Origin: Vandiemenella viatica
Taxonomy: Eukaryota > Arthropoda > Insecta > Orthoptera > Morabidae
Reading direction: 5' to 3'
Assembly (NCBI GenBank): GCA_031002005.1
Contig: CM061919.1
Span: 171,475,121-171,539,120 of the forward strand
Length of the DNA stretch: 64,000 bases
Positions 34,430 to 45,578 of the stretch are shown here, piece by piece (the first letter of the stretch is position 1; each line of letters begins with the position of its first letter). The notes beneath the pieces are model-generated. The model worked only from the letters and a program-made list of their open reading frames with translations. It made no database searches and was not told the DNA's origin. The position numbers and the translations under genes were made by a program.

Positions 34430-36100
34430 CTAAACCTGTGCATTCCAATCCCAAATAGTGCAAGGAAAGAAGGAATACATAAAAGCATCAGTACGGCATC
34501 TTATTTCTCTAATCTTATCCCTCCAGTAATTGCAACCTAAATAGGTTGGCGGAAGAAGTTTTTCTTTGCACTCGAAATTTAAATTTTTGCACATATTCTC
34601 CAATAAATTCAAACGCAAGCTACGTCGTCTGTTTTCCAAACTATCCAACCGAATCTATGTATCAATTCTGTGACACTTTCATAAGGGCTGTAACAACAAG
34701 TCACAAATCGAGTGGCTCTCCTCTGCACCCTCTCCACTGAGTCAATCAGAACCTTGCGATACGGATCCCAAACTCCACAACAGTAATCCAGATGCGGACA
34801 CACTTGTGTTCTATATGCTATCTCCTTTGTATGAGCATTACAATTCCTCAAAATACGACCTATGAATCATAATTTAGAATTAGTCTTGCCTACAACGGAA
34901 GTTATGTGCATGTCCCATTTCATGTTGCTTTGTACTATCACCCCCAGATATCTCATGGAATCAACTGTGTCAACAGCTGTATTGTTTATTTTGTACTTGT
35001 GAACAAACTGATACTTTTTGTTACTTATCCGCATTGCCTTGCACTTTTTGAAATTTAGGGTAAGGTGCCATTTACGGCACTAATCGAAAATAGCATCCAA
35101 ATCGTGCTGAATATCTAAGCAATCGTCGGAGCACCTTATTTCGCTATAGATAACTGCATCGTCGTCAAACAATCGCAACCAGCATTTGACGTTGTCACCT
35201 AGATCATTTATAAAAATTAAGAAAAGAAGTGGTCCTATTACACTTCCTTGAGGAACGCCCGAAGTAACATTTATCTAAGAAGAGGCTTCCCTGTCAACAA
35301 CGACGTAATGTGACCAACCAGTAAGAAAATCACGTATCCACTCGCAAATCGGAGCCGAAATACCATAAGCTCAAATCTTCACTAAAAGTCGGTTGTGTGG
35401 CACAGAATCAAAAACTTTCTGAAAATCCAAGAAAACTGCATCTACTTGCAAAACTGCATCGATAACTTTCATTATGTCATGGGAAAATAGGGCAAAATTG
35501 TTTCACACGATCTCTTCTTCCGAAATCCGTGTTGACACAGTGTAAGTAACTCGTTCTCATCTAGAAACTTCATAATGTTCGAGCATATGATATGTTCCAG
35601 AATTCTGCTGCAGACAGATGTTAGAGATATGGGTCGATAATTCCTAGGATCACTCCAATCTCCTTTCTTGAAAACGAGAATTACCAGGGCTATTTTCCAG
35701 CTAGAAGGTACTTTTTTCTCTTCTACAGATTTATGGAATATATCTGACAGAAATGGTTCAATATCCTCCACTTATTCAGAAAATACTCTTACCCATATAC
35801 CCTCGGGCCCCTGCGCTTTACCCCACTTCAGGAGTTTTAATTGCTTTACAATACCTAAACTATCAATTTCTATTGGATCCATCTCTAATTCCACACGATG
35901 TGGTAAAGTGGGGACGTTTTCCACGTTTTCACACGTGAATGAATTTTTTAATTCGGTGTTAAATACGGTAGCCTTGTCGGGGCTGTCTTCAACTTCCCGC
36001 CCGTCTTTTATTAGAACTGGCTTATTGTTCCCACTACAACTAACTTTTTTTACATACAACCAAAATTTCTTAGGGTTTTCAGTGAGGCAGAGAGAGAATT
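34430..36100 (-). pseudogene. LINE-D reverse transcriptase and C-terminal domain
   Basis: Minus-strand order: WGKAQGPEGIWVRVF, ALVILVFKKGDWSDPRNYRP (RT block 2), GFRKKRSCETI, VFLDFQKVFDSVPHNRLL (motif A), VTSGVPQGSVIGPLLFLIFI (motif B), then RLFDDDAVIY (motif C, YADD altered to FDDD), and the 3' part YRTQVCPHLDYCCGVWDPY, VQRRATRFVTC and ENRRRSLRLNLLENMC. Stops occur after GVWVRVF-like and SCETI blocks. It is the polymerase of a CR1/L2-group LINE, inactive here. Confidence 0.82.
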
Positions 36101-36149
36101 GGCATGAAAGTCATTAAAGGACTCATGCATCGCATTCTTAACATGTTCC

Positions 36150-37130
36150 CATATCTCCTCTAACTTATCTAAATCAGTCCAATGCATCATCCTTTTTGAT
36201 CATGCATGTATCTTCCTTTGCTTTTTGAGTAACCTTTTAACCTCCCGTGTGTACCATGGGGGATTGTTCTCTTCCCTGATTGTCCGTTTTGGTATATGCA
36301 AGTTCATATCATCCCTGACAATATGCAAGAATCGATGCCAACTCTCTTCAATGGTGCCTCCTGCTATTAAGAAGGTATGGTAATTATGCCTCAAATACGT
36401 TCTAAAACACTCTTTTGAAGCCTTTCCGAATCTGTAAACAATCCTCTCTTTTCTCTTTTTGCGTGTGGTTGTTAGTTTTACTGTAGCAATTAAAGCTTTG
36501 TGATCACTTATTCGTGCGGTGGTAGAAATATCCGTGAATAATTCAGGCTTATTTGTAAAAACTATATCTAAAATATTTTCGTTACCGTTGAAATCGAGTT
36601 GGTTTAGTTACGAGCTGCTCAAGATTGTGATCTGAGAAGAGGTTTAGAATGATTCTGTAAGCTGCTATATCCCTGCCCCCCAGTAACGTGAACGTAATTA
36701 GTCCAGTCGATATCTGGCAAGTTAAAGTCACCACCTAGCATTATTGTATGGTCAAGAAATTGCCGTGCTATATTATTTACATTATTTCTTAAGGCCTCGG
36801 CAATATTTACGGTTGCATGTCGTGGATGATAGAAGGAGCCTATCACAAGTTTTGTCCTAGCTACGTTGAGCTTGATCCATATGATTTCGCAGACAGTATG
36901 GACATCTATTTCCCTACATGGGAGGTACTTACTAACAGCTATAAATACCCCACCTCCTTGGGAATGCAACCTATCCTTATGGAAAATGTTCATGTTACTA
37001 CTAAAAATTTCGGCGACCTTATATCTGGTTTTAACCAACTTTCTGTGCCTATTACAATATCAGCATCTGTACTATGAATAATGTTTTTGAGTTCAGGCTG
37101 TTTATTACAAACACTTCTGCAGTTAACTAC
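36150..37130 (-). pseudogene. LINE-D AP endonuclease domain
   Basis: Minus-strand translation gives TDADIVIGTESWLKPDI (catalytic Glu region), GGGVFIAVSKYLPCREIDV, LVIGSFYHPRHATVNI, and IMLGGDFNLPDIDW (GDFN Asp/Asn catalytic block). These are the standard blocks of APE-type LINE endonucleases that nick the target. Frameshifts fall near 37,040 and 36,610. It is followed by NPPWYTREVKRLLKKQRKIH at 36,200-36,260, the linker to RT. Confidence 0.82.
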
Positions 37131-37232
37131 TAGAACTTAATTGTAGGGATTCTTTTAAACTACACCTAACATGCGGTGCTGAATTTATATTGGCTGACCG
37201 TAACTGAATTTCCTCCTCAGGGTCATCCTCCC

Positions 37233-37860
37233 TCAGCCTAAAAAATCTCCCAATTCACGCCACACGGCCCCTGCCACCCATGTAGCCGATTCCCGTGTGT
37301 AGTGCACTCCTGATCTATCAAAGGGATCCCTACAAGACTCAACCCCAGGGTGAAGAGCAAGGAATCTGCAGCCATGACTATCACAGAAGCGCCATAATCT
37401 CTGGTTCAGCCCTTCAACACGGCTCTGAACCAGAGGTCCACAGTCAGTCCTTTCGACAATGCTGCAGATGGTTAGCTCAGCAGAAATCTTGCGGCCAATG
37501 GCCTCAGAGTTCACCATTTCAGCAAGTCGCTTAAAGGACGAGAGGATAACCTCCAACCCTAGGCGGCAAGCATCATTGGTGCCGACATGAGCCACAATCC
37601 GCAGCTGGCTGCACCCCGTCTGTTCAGTGGCATCCGGGATGGCGTTCCACATCTCGGATCAGACCCCCTGGAATACACAATGAATGGATACCGGAATTCA
37701 TCCCTGACCTAATCGCCATTTCCCTAAGGGGCTCGATAAAGTGCCTAACATTGGAGCTACCGACCACTAAAACCCCCTTCTGCAGTTGTCCAGACTTAGC
37801 GCGCTGTAGGGCTGCCAACTCACAGGCTGACGATTGCAGGACTGAATCATGCCAGACAAT
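37233..37860 (-). pseudogene. LINE-D ORF1: SGNH/GDSL esterase-like protein
   Basis: Two overlapping minus-strand frames, joined by a shift near 37,640, give an SGNH hydrolase fold. Block I is VLVVGSSNVRHF (nucleophile Ser in GSSN, where GDSN is usual). Block III is VAHVGTNDACR (GTND, oxyanion Asn). Block V is DRSGVHYTRE (DxxGxH, catalytic Asp-His). ORF1 esterases are known from CR1-group LINEs and may help membrane or RNP interactions. The Asp of GDS has become Ser. The frameshift makes the copy non-functional, but all three blocks remain readable. Confidence 0.8.
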
Positions 37861-37870
37861 GCGTCAAACT

Positions 37871-39740
37871 AATATTAATGAAATATAAAATACAAACTTG
37901 ACCCATGTTTTGCAAAAAGAGTGTGCTAAGAAATGTTTTTAGGAACATAGTCCCTCATATTTTTGTTTGTATTATTTCGGTTTTATTGTTTAATGTGTGT
38001 ATATTTAAAGGTAAGAATTTTTTTGTGTGTTTAATTTATTTTCTTTTTGTAAAAGGAAAAGATACGGTAATAGTTATTATGCATAAGCAAAGAGCAGTGT
38101 GTTGAAAGAACATCTTTGGTGGAGACAGAAGAAGAGAGCAAGTCCGTAGGAAAAAAGATGATGACGAATTGTGCTTGGAAATACTCTGTTAATATGTTGA
38201 ATGAATGCTGAAAGCAAATATTATTTGCGTTTAAATAAATGAGGAACAATAAAGATAATAATCTTACAATGTGTGTACCAAACTGCAGACCAAATGGAAA
38301 TATAATTATCAGTACGCCCTTATTGGACCATTGTGAAATTATCCATATCAATAAACAGAGATTTATGTAACATTTGTCTTAAAAGTCACATTTTTAAATG
38401 CTGATATGGAATGAAACAGCAAGAAATTAGGTTTTAGTGTTGATATTAAGCACACAGATGGTTACAGTAAAATAAAAATCGCATTTTACTTAGACTTATG
38501 GAAGTGTTAATGTCATGGCTATCAACATTAAGCGTTAAGTTATTTACTGTAAATTAATGATGTAACTAAGGAAAATGGAAGCGGCTCCTAGGCGATATAA
38601 ATAAGAAAAGAAAGGGAAATTAACCCACCACATACCAAAGTTGACGGATGCGATGAAAGGGAACACTAATGCTGACAAACAACTACACAATATTTCGTGC
38701 TGACAGCACCACTGCAGCAGAGCTCCGGAGATGGGAACTAGCGTACCAGAATATCTTGGATACGAGACACCCACCTGGACTTAACCACCGTTAAAATCCA
38801 ATTAACCCATCACTACCTTTCTTGAAATGAGTGCTCATCTTTCAAATACAAAGTGATCTGTAGCTCTTATTTGACCCATCTCGAAATGATTACAATTTCT
38901 TACTCCATTCTTCGGTACAAATAATTCATAAGTTATTTTCCCAGATTTTAAGTTGTCCCATAAGGTCTCAAAATTTCAAAATACCTTCGAAATTAATGTG
39001 GCAGTTTTTGCAAGATGCCATTTCAAACTCTCACATATGCTCAGCTTGCTTAGAGATTAATAATAGTATAGATTATAATAATTAAAAGAGGTGTAAATGG
39101 CATGGAGAGATAATATTAGTCTCTTACACCCAGAGTCAACATATCCTTCATTTAATGCATTTTGTTTGCACTCACAAGGCAATAGCTACTGAATAATTCC
39201 ATGTGTAAGGATCAATATGTTCGATATATAATTAATAAAGTCTCATGATAATCTTGTGGGGGGTCTGAAGTAATGGAAGGAATAGATAATTATGAAGCAA
39301 TTCCAATAGATATTAGAGGATTAATTTAAAACAGAGGCCAAAACTGAAGATGGTAATAGGTATAGTAATAAAGAGACATAAATTTCAGAACTTAAAGAGA
39401 TATTTTAAGGGAACTTTATTATTTGAAGGAAGACACAAATACAATGGAATCAAAGTGAGAAGGGTTCAAGGAGCAAATAAGAAAGGTCAAGAAATGTTTA
39501 CTCCAAAACAGAAAAAAGAGAAGTACAGAACGAGTATACTATAATAGGTAGGTGAGGATGTTAAAGAGGTTGGCGAGAAGATAGGACGGCAGAGGTAAGT
39601 GGGAAACACTTGGCACAACTAAACTAGGAACTAGGAACTACTAGCCGCAAAGAGGAAAGCGAAGATGGGTTTATGAATAATACTAGCAGTTACCGTGACT
39701 TCATCCGCGTTGAAGAGTGTTGTAATATAAGATTTTCTTG
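37871..39740. other. Unassigned stretch
   Basis: AT-rich sequence with one copy of dispersed repeat R (38,605-38,712) and no other recognisable feature. Short open frames here show no known motif. Confidence 0.4.
38605..38712 (-). repeat. Dispersed repeat family R, copy 2
   Basis: Minus strand: GTGCTGTCAGCAC, a 5-bp hairpin (38,697-38,709), directly followed by GAAATATTGTGTAG, a GTTTGT block, and GGTGGGTTAATTTCCC. The core and order match copies near 4.0, 43.5 and 57.4 kb, although the CTCCTGCCTT block is lost. Confidence 0.6.
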
Positions 39741-40025
39741 AGAGGTCTGGTTGCTCAGTGGTTAGGGCGCCCAACTGGAGATGGAAAAGTTCCCAGCTTG
39801 AATCCCAGTCTCGGCGAGGATTTTCAAAGGTCCTTAGCTTGACCTTCACCTCTGGCATAGGTTGTTGTGTGATGTGAATTACGCCAGAATGCTCACTTAG
39901 TTCTGATTCCGTGTTGAACTGTGAGTCCTCTATGTCCGGTATGATTACTGGGTTACGTTAAGAGGCTACGAAAGGGGCTGATTGCGGAGACGTAAAGAAG
40001 CCTTGTCACCAGGTCAATACGACCA
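39741..40025 (+). mobile_element. tRNA-derived SINE of a second type
   Basis: GGTTGCTCAGTGGTTAGGGC is an A-box-containing tRNA-like head, followed by CAGCTTGAATCCCAGTCTC as a slightly degraded B-box arm (GCTTGAATCC). A body of about 200 bp follows (CGGCGAGGATTTTC, GAATTACGCC, CGACCATAAAATTT). No matching copy is seen elsewhere in the window and no TSD could be fixed. Confidence 0.65.
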
Positions 40026-40440
40026 TAAAATTTATTTTAGAGCTATTTTTATTAGTAAAAGTAGTAATAAATGTTGCAAAAAAATAACAAAAATTTATTT
40101 ATGTTCCACAACTACTTCACTGAATTTTTAAAACAAATATTCTGTTTGTTAGGAGTATTTTCTGTTTAATATATCCGTATATACAATATTGGGGATTTGT
40201 CTCCTAGGTTTTGGCTATTTTCATAGCCCTAGTTTTCTTACATTTCTTTGAAATATTTGAATTTTGTTTACCCAGCATCTCTTAAAATTACTAATTTCAT
40301 CTCGCGAATAAAAATGAATATAGTTATAACTAATGGAAGCTTAAAACGTCTAAATATTAGCAATACATTGATGGAATCGACTAAATATCAACAACAAAAA
40401 TACTAACATTCAAACAGCAAATCATCATATATATTATTTC
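40026..40440. other. Unassigned stretch
   Basis: No recognised feature. The right end merges into the satellite. Confidence 0.35.
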
Positions 40441-40444
40441 TATA

Positions 40445-41705
40445 AGGTATTTTTTTGTCACAAGCCTATATCTTCCTTCATACTTAACTGAAATCAATGA
40501 ATGAGGTGTCATTTTAAAGCTTATGGTCTCCACTTTGGCTAAATCGTATTTTAATCAAGAAAGTTTTCGGAATTCGGACCTTAAAGGGCGAAAATGTCAA
40601 TATTTCTAAAATGCTGTTTTCTGTGTTACGAGTCAAATATCTCCCTGAATACCTATCTGAGTTCGTTTAATGAAGTATCATTTTAAAGATTAAGATATCC
40701 GCTTTAGTGACGTCATATATTAAGACAGAAATTTTTCGGAATTCAACCCTTAAAGGGCAAAAGTATCAAAATTTTTGCAATTCGTTTTTGTGTCACGAGC
40801 GATTTGTCTCCCTTAATATCTAACTGATATAGATAAATGAGGTATCATTTTGAATATTAAGGTTTCTGCCGTGGTAACATTATATTTTAAGAAAGGAATT
40901 TTTCGTAATTCGACCCTTAAAGGGCAAAAATGTCAATTTTTCTAAAATGCGTTTTTTGTATCTTGAACCATTTATCTCCCAGGATATCTAACCAAAATCG
41001 ATAAATGAAGTAGAATTATAAGGAGTAATGTATCAGCTTTGTGAAATCATATTTTAAAAAAGAATGTTTTTGGAATTCAACCCTTAAAGGAAAAAAGTAT
41101 AAATTTTTCTATTACCGATTTTTGTGTCATGGGCGATTTATCTCCCTTTGTATCTAACCGATATAGATAAATGAGGTATCATATTAAAGAATAAGGTCTT
41201 CGCCGTGGTAACATTATATTTTAAGAAAGGAATTTTTCGTAATTCGACCCATAAAAGGCAAAAAATTCAATTTTTCTAAAATGCGTTTTTTGTGTCTCGA
41301 GCCACTTATTTCCCTTGATATCTATACAAAATCAATAAATCGAGTATGATTGTGAGGAATAATGTCTCAGCTTTGCTGACATCATATTTTGAGAAAGATC
41401 TGTTTGGAATTCAACTATTAAAGGGAAAAATTATAAATTATATGCGAATGCCTTATATTTCCCTTGATATCTAATCGATATAGATAAATGACATATCGTA
41501 TTAAAGACTAAGGTTTCTGCCGTGGTAACATTATATTCTAAGAAAGGAATTTTTCGTAATTCGACCCATAAAGTGCAAAAATGTCAATATTTCTAAAATA
41601 CGTTTTTTGTGTTTCGAGCTATTTATCTCCCTGGATTTGTAACCAAAATCGATAAATGAAGTAGGAGTATGAAGAGTAATGACTGAACTTGGTGACATTA
41701 TATTC
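40445..41705 (+). repeat. Satellite array, about 165-bp monomers in a dimeric higher-order pattern
   Basis: About seven to eight head-to-tail monomers. The marker block GCAAAAATGTCAATTTTTC or its variant recurs at about 40,598, 40,755, 40,926, 41,090, 41,258, 41,421 and 41,576 (steps 155-171 bp). Each monomer also has AATTCGACCCTTAAAGG, TATCTCCCTnnATATCTAAC and GATAAATGA. Odd and even monomers differ consistently: CTAAAATGCGTTTTTTG in one type, TTGTGTCATGGGCGATTT in the other. The real unit is therefore a dimer of about 330 bp. No coding potential. Confidence 0.92.
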
Positions 41706-42835
41706 AACCTCACTATTCATCGCATTTTATTCGCAAAATTTTCGCACGGGTCGTCTAGTAAATACATAAGTGGCCCAAGAACGTTCATTTCCGTTAAAAA
41801 AATTGCAATACTAAAAATGAATATTTTGATTTGCATTGAATATCAGAAAAAAAAAAATCTAATAAAAAAAATAGAACTTAACTCTTTGAATATTGATTTT
41901 GTTTTGAGGATATATTGGTTCCATCAATAGAAATTTAGATATTATAGTAGTATGTATAGTAGTAATTGATCCTTTTATCCATAATGATCAGTGGTATTGT
42001 GGTAATGGTTTCTCTATCTATGGAAACAGTTGAATTGTAGACAAGTTTACTATAGTTCATTCGTTTGGAGCCATTAATTCTGTGCTAAAATTTAAATTTC
42101 AGTGTTAAAATAGTAATTGATTCTTTCTTCATAATTGGTTTCTCAATCTGCCAACATAATTGAATGTATGCCGGCAAATTACCACTCCGCTTGTCTGCCA
42201 CTCCACTATCTGAATAAAACTTTTATAAATTTAAAAAAATCGGTCAACGCCATGTCTTCTGCTACATTATCCATGCTTATTATAAATCGTTTGATACAAT
42301 ATCAGAACAAAGCAACACATGACATCACTAAAATAGCGCTCTTGAAAAAAATAATAATGTTTCATTCTGGCCCAGGCTGCATTTCAGCCAAGTCACAAAC
42401 TCAGCTAATATTACCGCTAGAAAATCAAAGGTTCTATCAGTTGCGCATTAATACATTCACTATTGGGCCTATTGCATGTTACTGACGTTATGAATGGCGA
42501 AATAAACTTGACTCATTATTTCAGATCGCGATACTAAATGAACCCAAATAATGACGTTGGAAATGTGTAAATTAAATACTGAATTCATCTGAAACTATAT
42601 TCATCCGCATGAAGTATGCCATCAGCATCATGGCAGTTATTGGAGTAACGTAATTAAAAAAATTATACTAAAATGCTTGTAACTTACAGTGTACAACGGA
42701 AAGTCCATAATTCTCTACAACTCTAAGACAACTTTCGTTAATATTGCTGGTCAAGTTAACATCTCAATAAAGTGACTGTTACTGCTCGTGATTTAGTAAG
42801 GTGTGTAATTGCATTCAATATGTTGAGGTTTGTTC
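41706..42835. other. Unassigned stretch
   Basis: A 116-residue open frame at 42,135-42,485 lacks recognisable motifs. Nothing else supported. Confidence 0.4.
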
Positions 42836-42839
42836 GTAT

Positions 42840-43425
42840 ACTTTGTAGCGGCAATATTAACAGAGATAGTGGTTTGGTTGAAATGATGCCTGGACCAGAT
42901 TGATTTTTGTTACAGCATAAGGCAGAAGGAACTTAGTTATTATTAGTAATAAGTAAGCAGCTTTCATATGCTCCGTGTAAATTGTGTATTGTGTTGTAAA
43001 CGACTTCCACTGTAATTTCATGAAACAATAAGTTTCTACATTAGCCAATTGAATATACTCGTTTTAAGTGTAGCATTCGATAGATATTTGCAGAATATTG
43101 AACAGTAAGTAAAAAGCAGTTTCGTGAATCATAGTCTCTATTATTTGTGCAAAAATTCTGAACAAAAAATAAAAAGGGTTAGTTAAGTTTTAAATTTCGG
43201 CAAAAGTAATTTGTAATACAGAGACTGTAGGTTCAAGTATACGTCGCAATATACATCAATAACTTAAGATAAAATTATTGTATCAATGCGCCTGTGATTG
43301 AGGCTTTGATTTTGTAGTGACAATATTAACGGAGATTGTGGTTAGATTGAAATTCTGCCTGGACCAGAATGAAAACAAAACCTTCTTGTCACAGCAAAAG
43401 GCAAGAGGAATTTAGTTATCAGTTA
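42840..43425 (+). repeat. Pair of diverged direct repeats, about 450 bp apart
   Basis: 42,845-42,960 and 43,312-43,420 share GGCAATATTAAC/GACAATATTAAC, then AGAT.GTGGTT, GCCTGGACCAGA, CACAGC, AAGGCA.GAGGAA and TTAGTTAT. This indicates either an old tandem duplication of about 465 bp or two copies of one repeat. Confidence 0.7.
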
Positions 43426-43436
43426 CTTAAGAAACT

Positions 43437-43600
43437 TTAATAAAAAATAAGATAGGATAGGGAAAATAAACAGTTACCCGTCACTTACCACAGATGAAGG
43501 CAGGAGGGAGAAACACGTAAAAACACAAAAACAAACGAATTGCACAATATTTCGACTTTAGTCTTAGTCATGTGGGAGGCGAGACATATGGTCGGGGGAA
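43437..43600 (-). repeat. Dispersed repeat family R, copy 3
   Basis: Minus strand: TCATGACTAAGACTAAAGTC, a GAC/GTC hairpin at 43,554-43,563, then GAAATATTGTGCAATTC, GTTTGTTTTTGTG, CTCCTGCCTTCATCTGTGGT and CCCTATCCTATCTTATTTT. It is the best match to copy 4 at 57.4 kb over about 120 bp, extending past the hairpin into a GTGGGAGGCG block. Confidence 0.7.
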
Positions 43601-43689
43601 AGATGTGGTCACATCCGAGCCCGCCACAAATAAGCACTATGTCACGGTGTGACGTGATGTATCGCGACGTAAACTACTCCCAAAAAAGA

Positions 43690-44389
43690 AACAGGAAATA
43701 AATTAAACTGAGATAGAACTACGACATTTTTCACTGTTAGTGAACCGACTTTCGTGCTGGTATACTCATAGCATTATACCTTGTTTTTTTCTCAATTGTG
43801 GTGTATTATTTGATATGTTATACTATTTTATGTATGCAAATGAAAACATCTCTTTGCAACCTTGACAACAGTACCTACCTTTTTTTTAATTTAAGGTTAA
43901 GTACAGATTTGTAATTCCTGCTTACAAACTATTATTTGTCAAGTGCGTCGGTTTATAGCTTTTAAACTAAACACAAACTTGCATATGTAAGAATGATTTT
44001 GCTTTGATTTCTGAAAAGTAGTGTTTGCGATTTATGTAAAAAGCAAAGAGTAAACGTGGCACGGCTATCTACGTAGTAGGAAACTCTTTGTTGTTTCCGA
44101 ATTGATATTAATGGCAATTTCTAAAAGAACTATGCGTTTTTGCGGGGTAAAATCTATCCTATGTCACTTCGCACGCAATTAACTGACTTCATGCCAAATT
44201 TCATCTAAGTATGTTGATTTATTAAGGCGTTATTGATTCCAGAAGTACATCCAAACACACATCCCAACTTTCTCGTTTTCTCATTTATAGATATATAGAT
44301 TATAGGTGATAATGCACTATTAAGGACTATCATTCTGGGATGAGAGGGAGTAAATCAGAGGAGGGCTTTTACATGTAATTAGAAACTAG
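43690..44389. other. Unassigned stretch
   Basis: AT-rich; no recognised feature. Confidence 0.4.
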
Positions 44390-45393
44390 CAAACCACAAA
44401 AGTTGAAATAAATCCTGAGGAAATTATGAAGGCACTAAGAAAGCTAAAAAGTAGTGAACAGACTGCTGTATCCTACTGCCTATGTATTAAAGATGGTGGG
44501 ATATGATATTATTCAAAAAGAGTTTACTGGAAGACTGGAAATTTGGGATAGTGATACTGGTTCATAAAGTAGTTGGCTACAAATTGGTGGATTACTTAGA
44601 CATCAGTTGGTGGAGAGATTGATATGCAACCACATCAGCAAAAACTATGGGGAAAGAAACTGGTTTGAAAATCAAAAACATGGCTTTGAACAAGGTTGTT
44701 CATGTGAAATTCATTTGGTGGGCTATATGCAAAATAATTCAGATGACATGGAGAAGGAAGGTCAAATTGATAGTGTAGCACTAGATCTTTCCAAGGCAAG
44801 AATGGGCCATAAACGCATGTTAAGCAAGTGAAAACCATTGGAGTTGATGAAAAAGTGGCTTGCTGGGTAGAAGAAATCTTAATACGTAGAAAGTAAAGCA
44901 TTGGGATAGGAAATGCAGTACATAGAGAAGTAGAAGTGAATATTAGAATGCCACAGAGAAGTGTATTGGGACAGTTGTTATTCATTATTCTAATGAATGA
45001 TTGTGTTGATGGTGAGAATTTTGGTATGTAATAGTATAAAAATGGGAGAAGACTGAACAGCTGCAGGGTGACCTGAACAGGGTTCCTAATTTGGTAGTTT
45101 AAGGTGGGATGAAGATAAATGCCAATAACAGTCAGCTTATCGTGTATACAGATAAAAACAAAATGTTGTTTATGAATATAGAGTGGGTGAAGAATAGCTT
45201 GTTGAAGACTAAGTGTACATGTCTTGGCATAACATTTAACAATAACCTAAACTGAGCAGGAGACAACCTGCATACACAAATAAAGGAGTCACCCCATTAT
45301 CATGAGGCCAAAGTTGTGTATAATTTCTGTTCCTCTTGGTTTTTCTAGGAACAGTCAGGAAATCTCTAACTGAACTGGAATTTAGTATTAAAT
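44390..45393 (+). pseudogene. LINE-C: RT domain relic
   Basis: The plus strand shows EEIMKALRKLKSSEQTA (RT entry), KHGFEQGCSCEIHLVGYMQ, IDSVALDLSKA (motif A), RQRSVLGQLLFIILMNDCVD-type motif B sequence near 44,950-45,000, then KINANNSQLIVYTDK and LGITFNNNLN. Motif C is lost. Stops are frequent. Penelope P2 inserted at its right end (TSD at 45,394). A similar LINE fragment in the other orientation lies at 49,680-50,230. Confidence 0.75.
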
Positions 45394-45578
45394 GTTATGA
45401 CAAGATGTAATCGTAGGCTTCCGCGGCCAGAGTCAACTGATTCTTGGCTATCCGGGTGGCGCCGCGTCATATTTCTTAAAACCGACGTTTCAACCCTCAT
45501 TCTGGGATCTTCTTCCAGGGCAGAACTGCGTCTTCGGTCAGTGAGCGGTCTCGATTTATAGCGGAGGTCCGCGTCCGT

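Larger units (their letters stand above)
34362..37870 (-). mobile_element. LINE-D: CR1/L2-type retrotransposon with SGNH ORF1
   Basis: A near full-length minus-strand element. ORF1 esterase lies at 37,860-37,233, endonuclease at about 37,130-36,150, RT and C-terminus at 36,100-34,430. The 3' end (34,362-34,440) carries TGGATGTAGGTGTAGATT, a degenerate (TAGATG)n tail typical of a widespread arthropod LINE group. Coding parts are broken by several frameshifts and stops. It abuts the inverted end of LINE-A. Confidence 0.83.

Noticed and set aside
39745..39815. Functional tRNA gene
   Set aside because: The A and B boxes are present but the cloverleaf stems do not close, and a SINE-type body follows.
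40445..41705. CRISPR-like array
   Set aside because: The repeat units are long (about 165 bp), contiguous and diverged without unique spacers, and the window is eukaryotic.
42135..42485. 116-residue ORF as a host gene
   Set aside because: No domain, no splice or promoter support; not distinguishable from chance.
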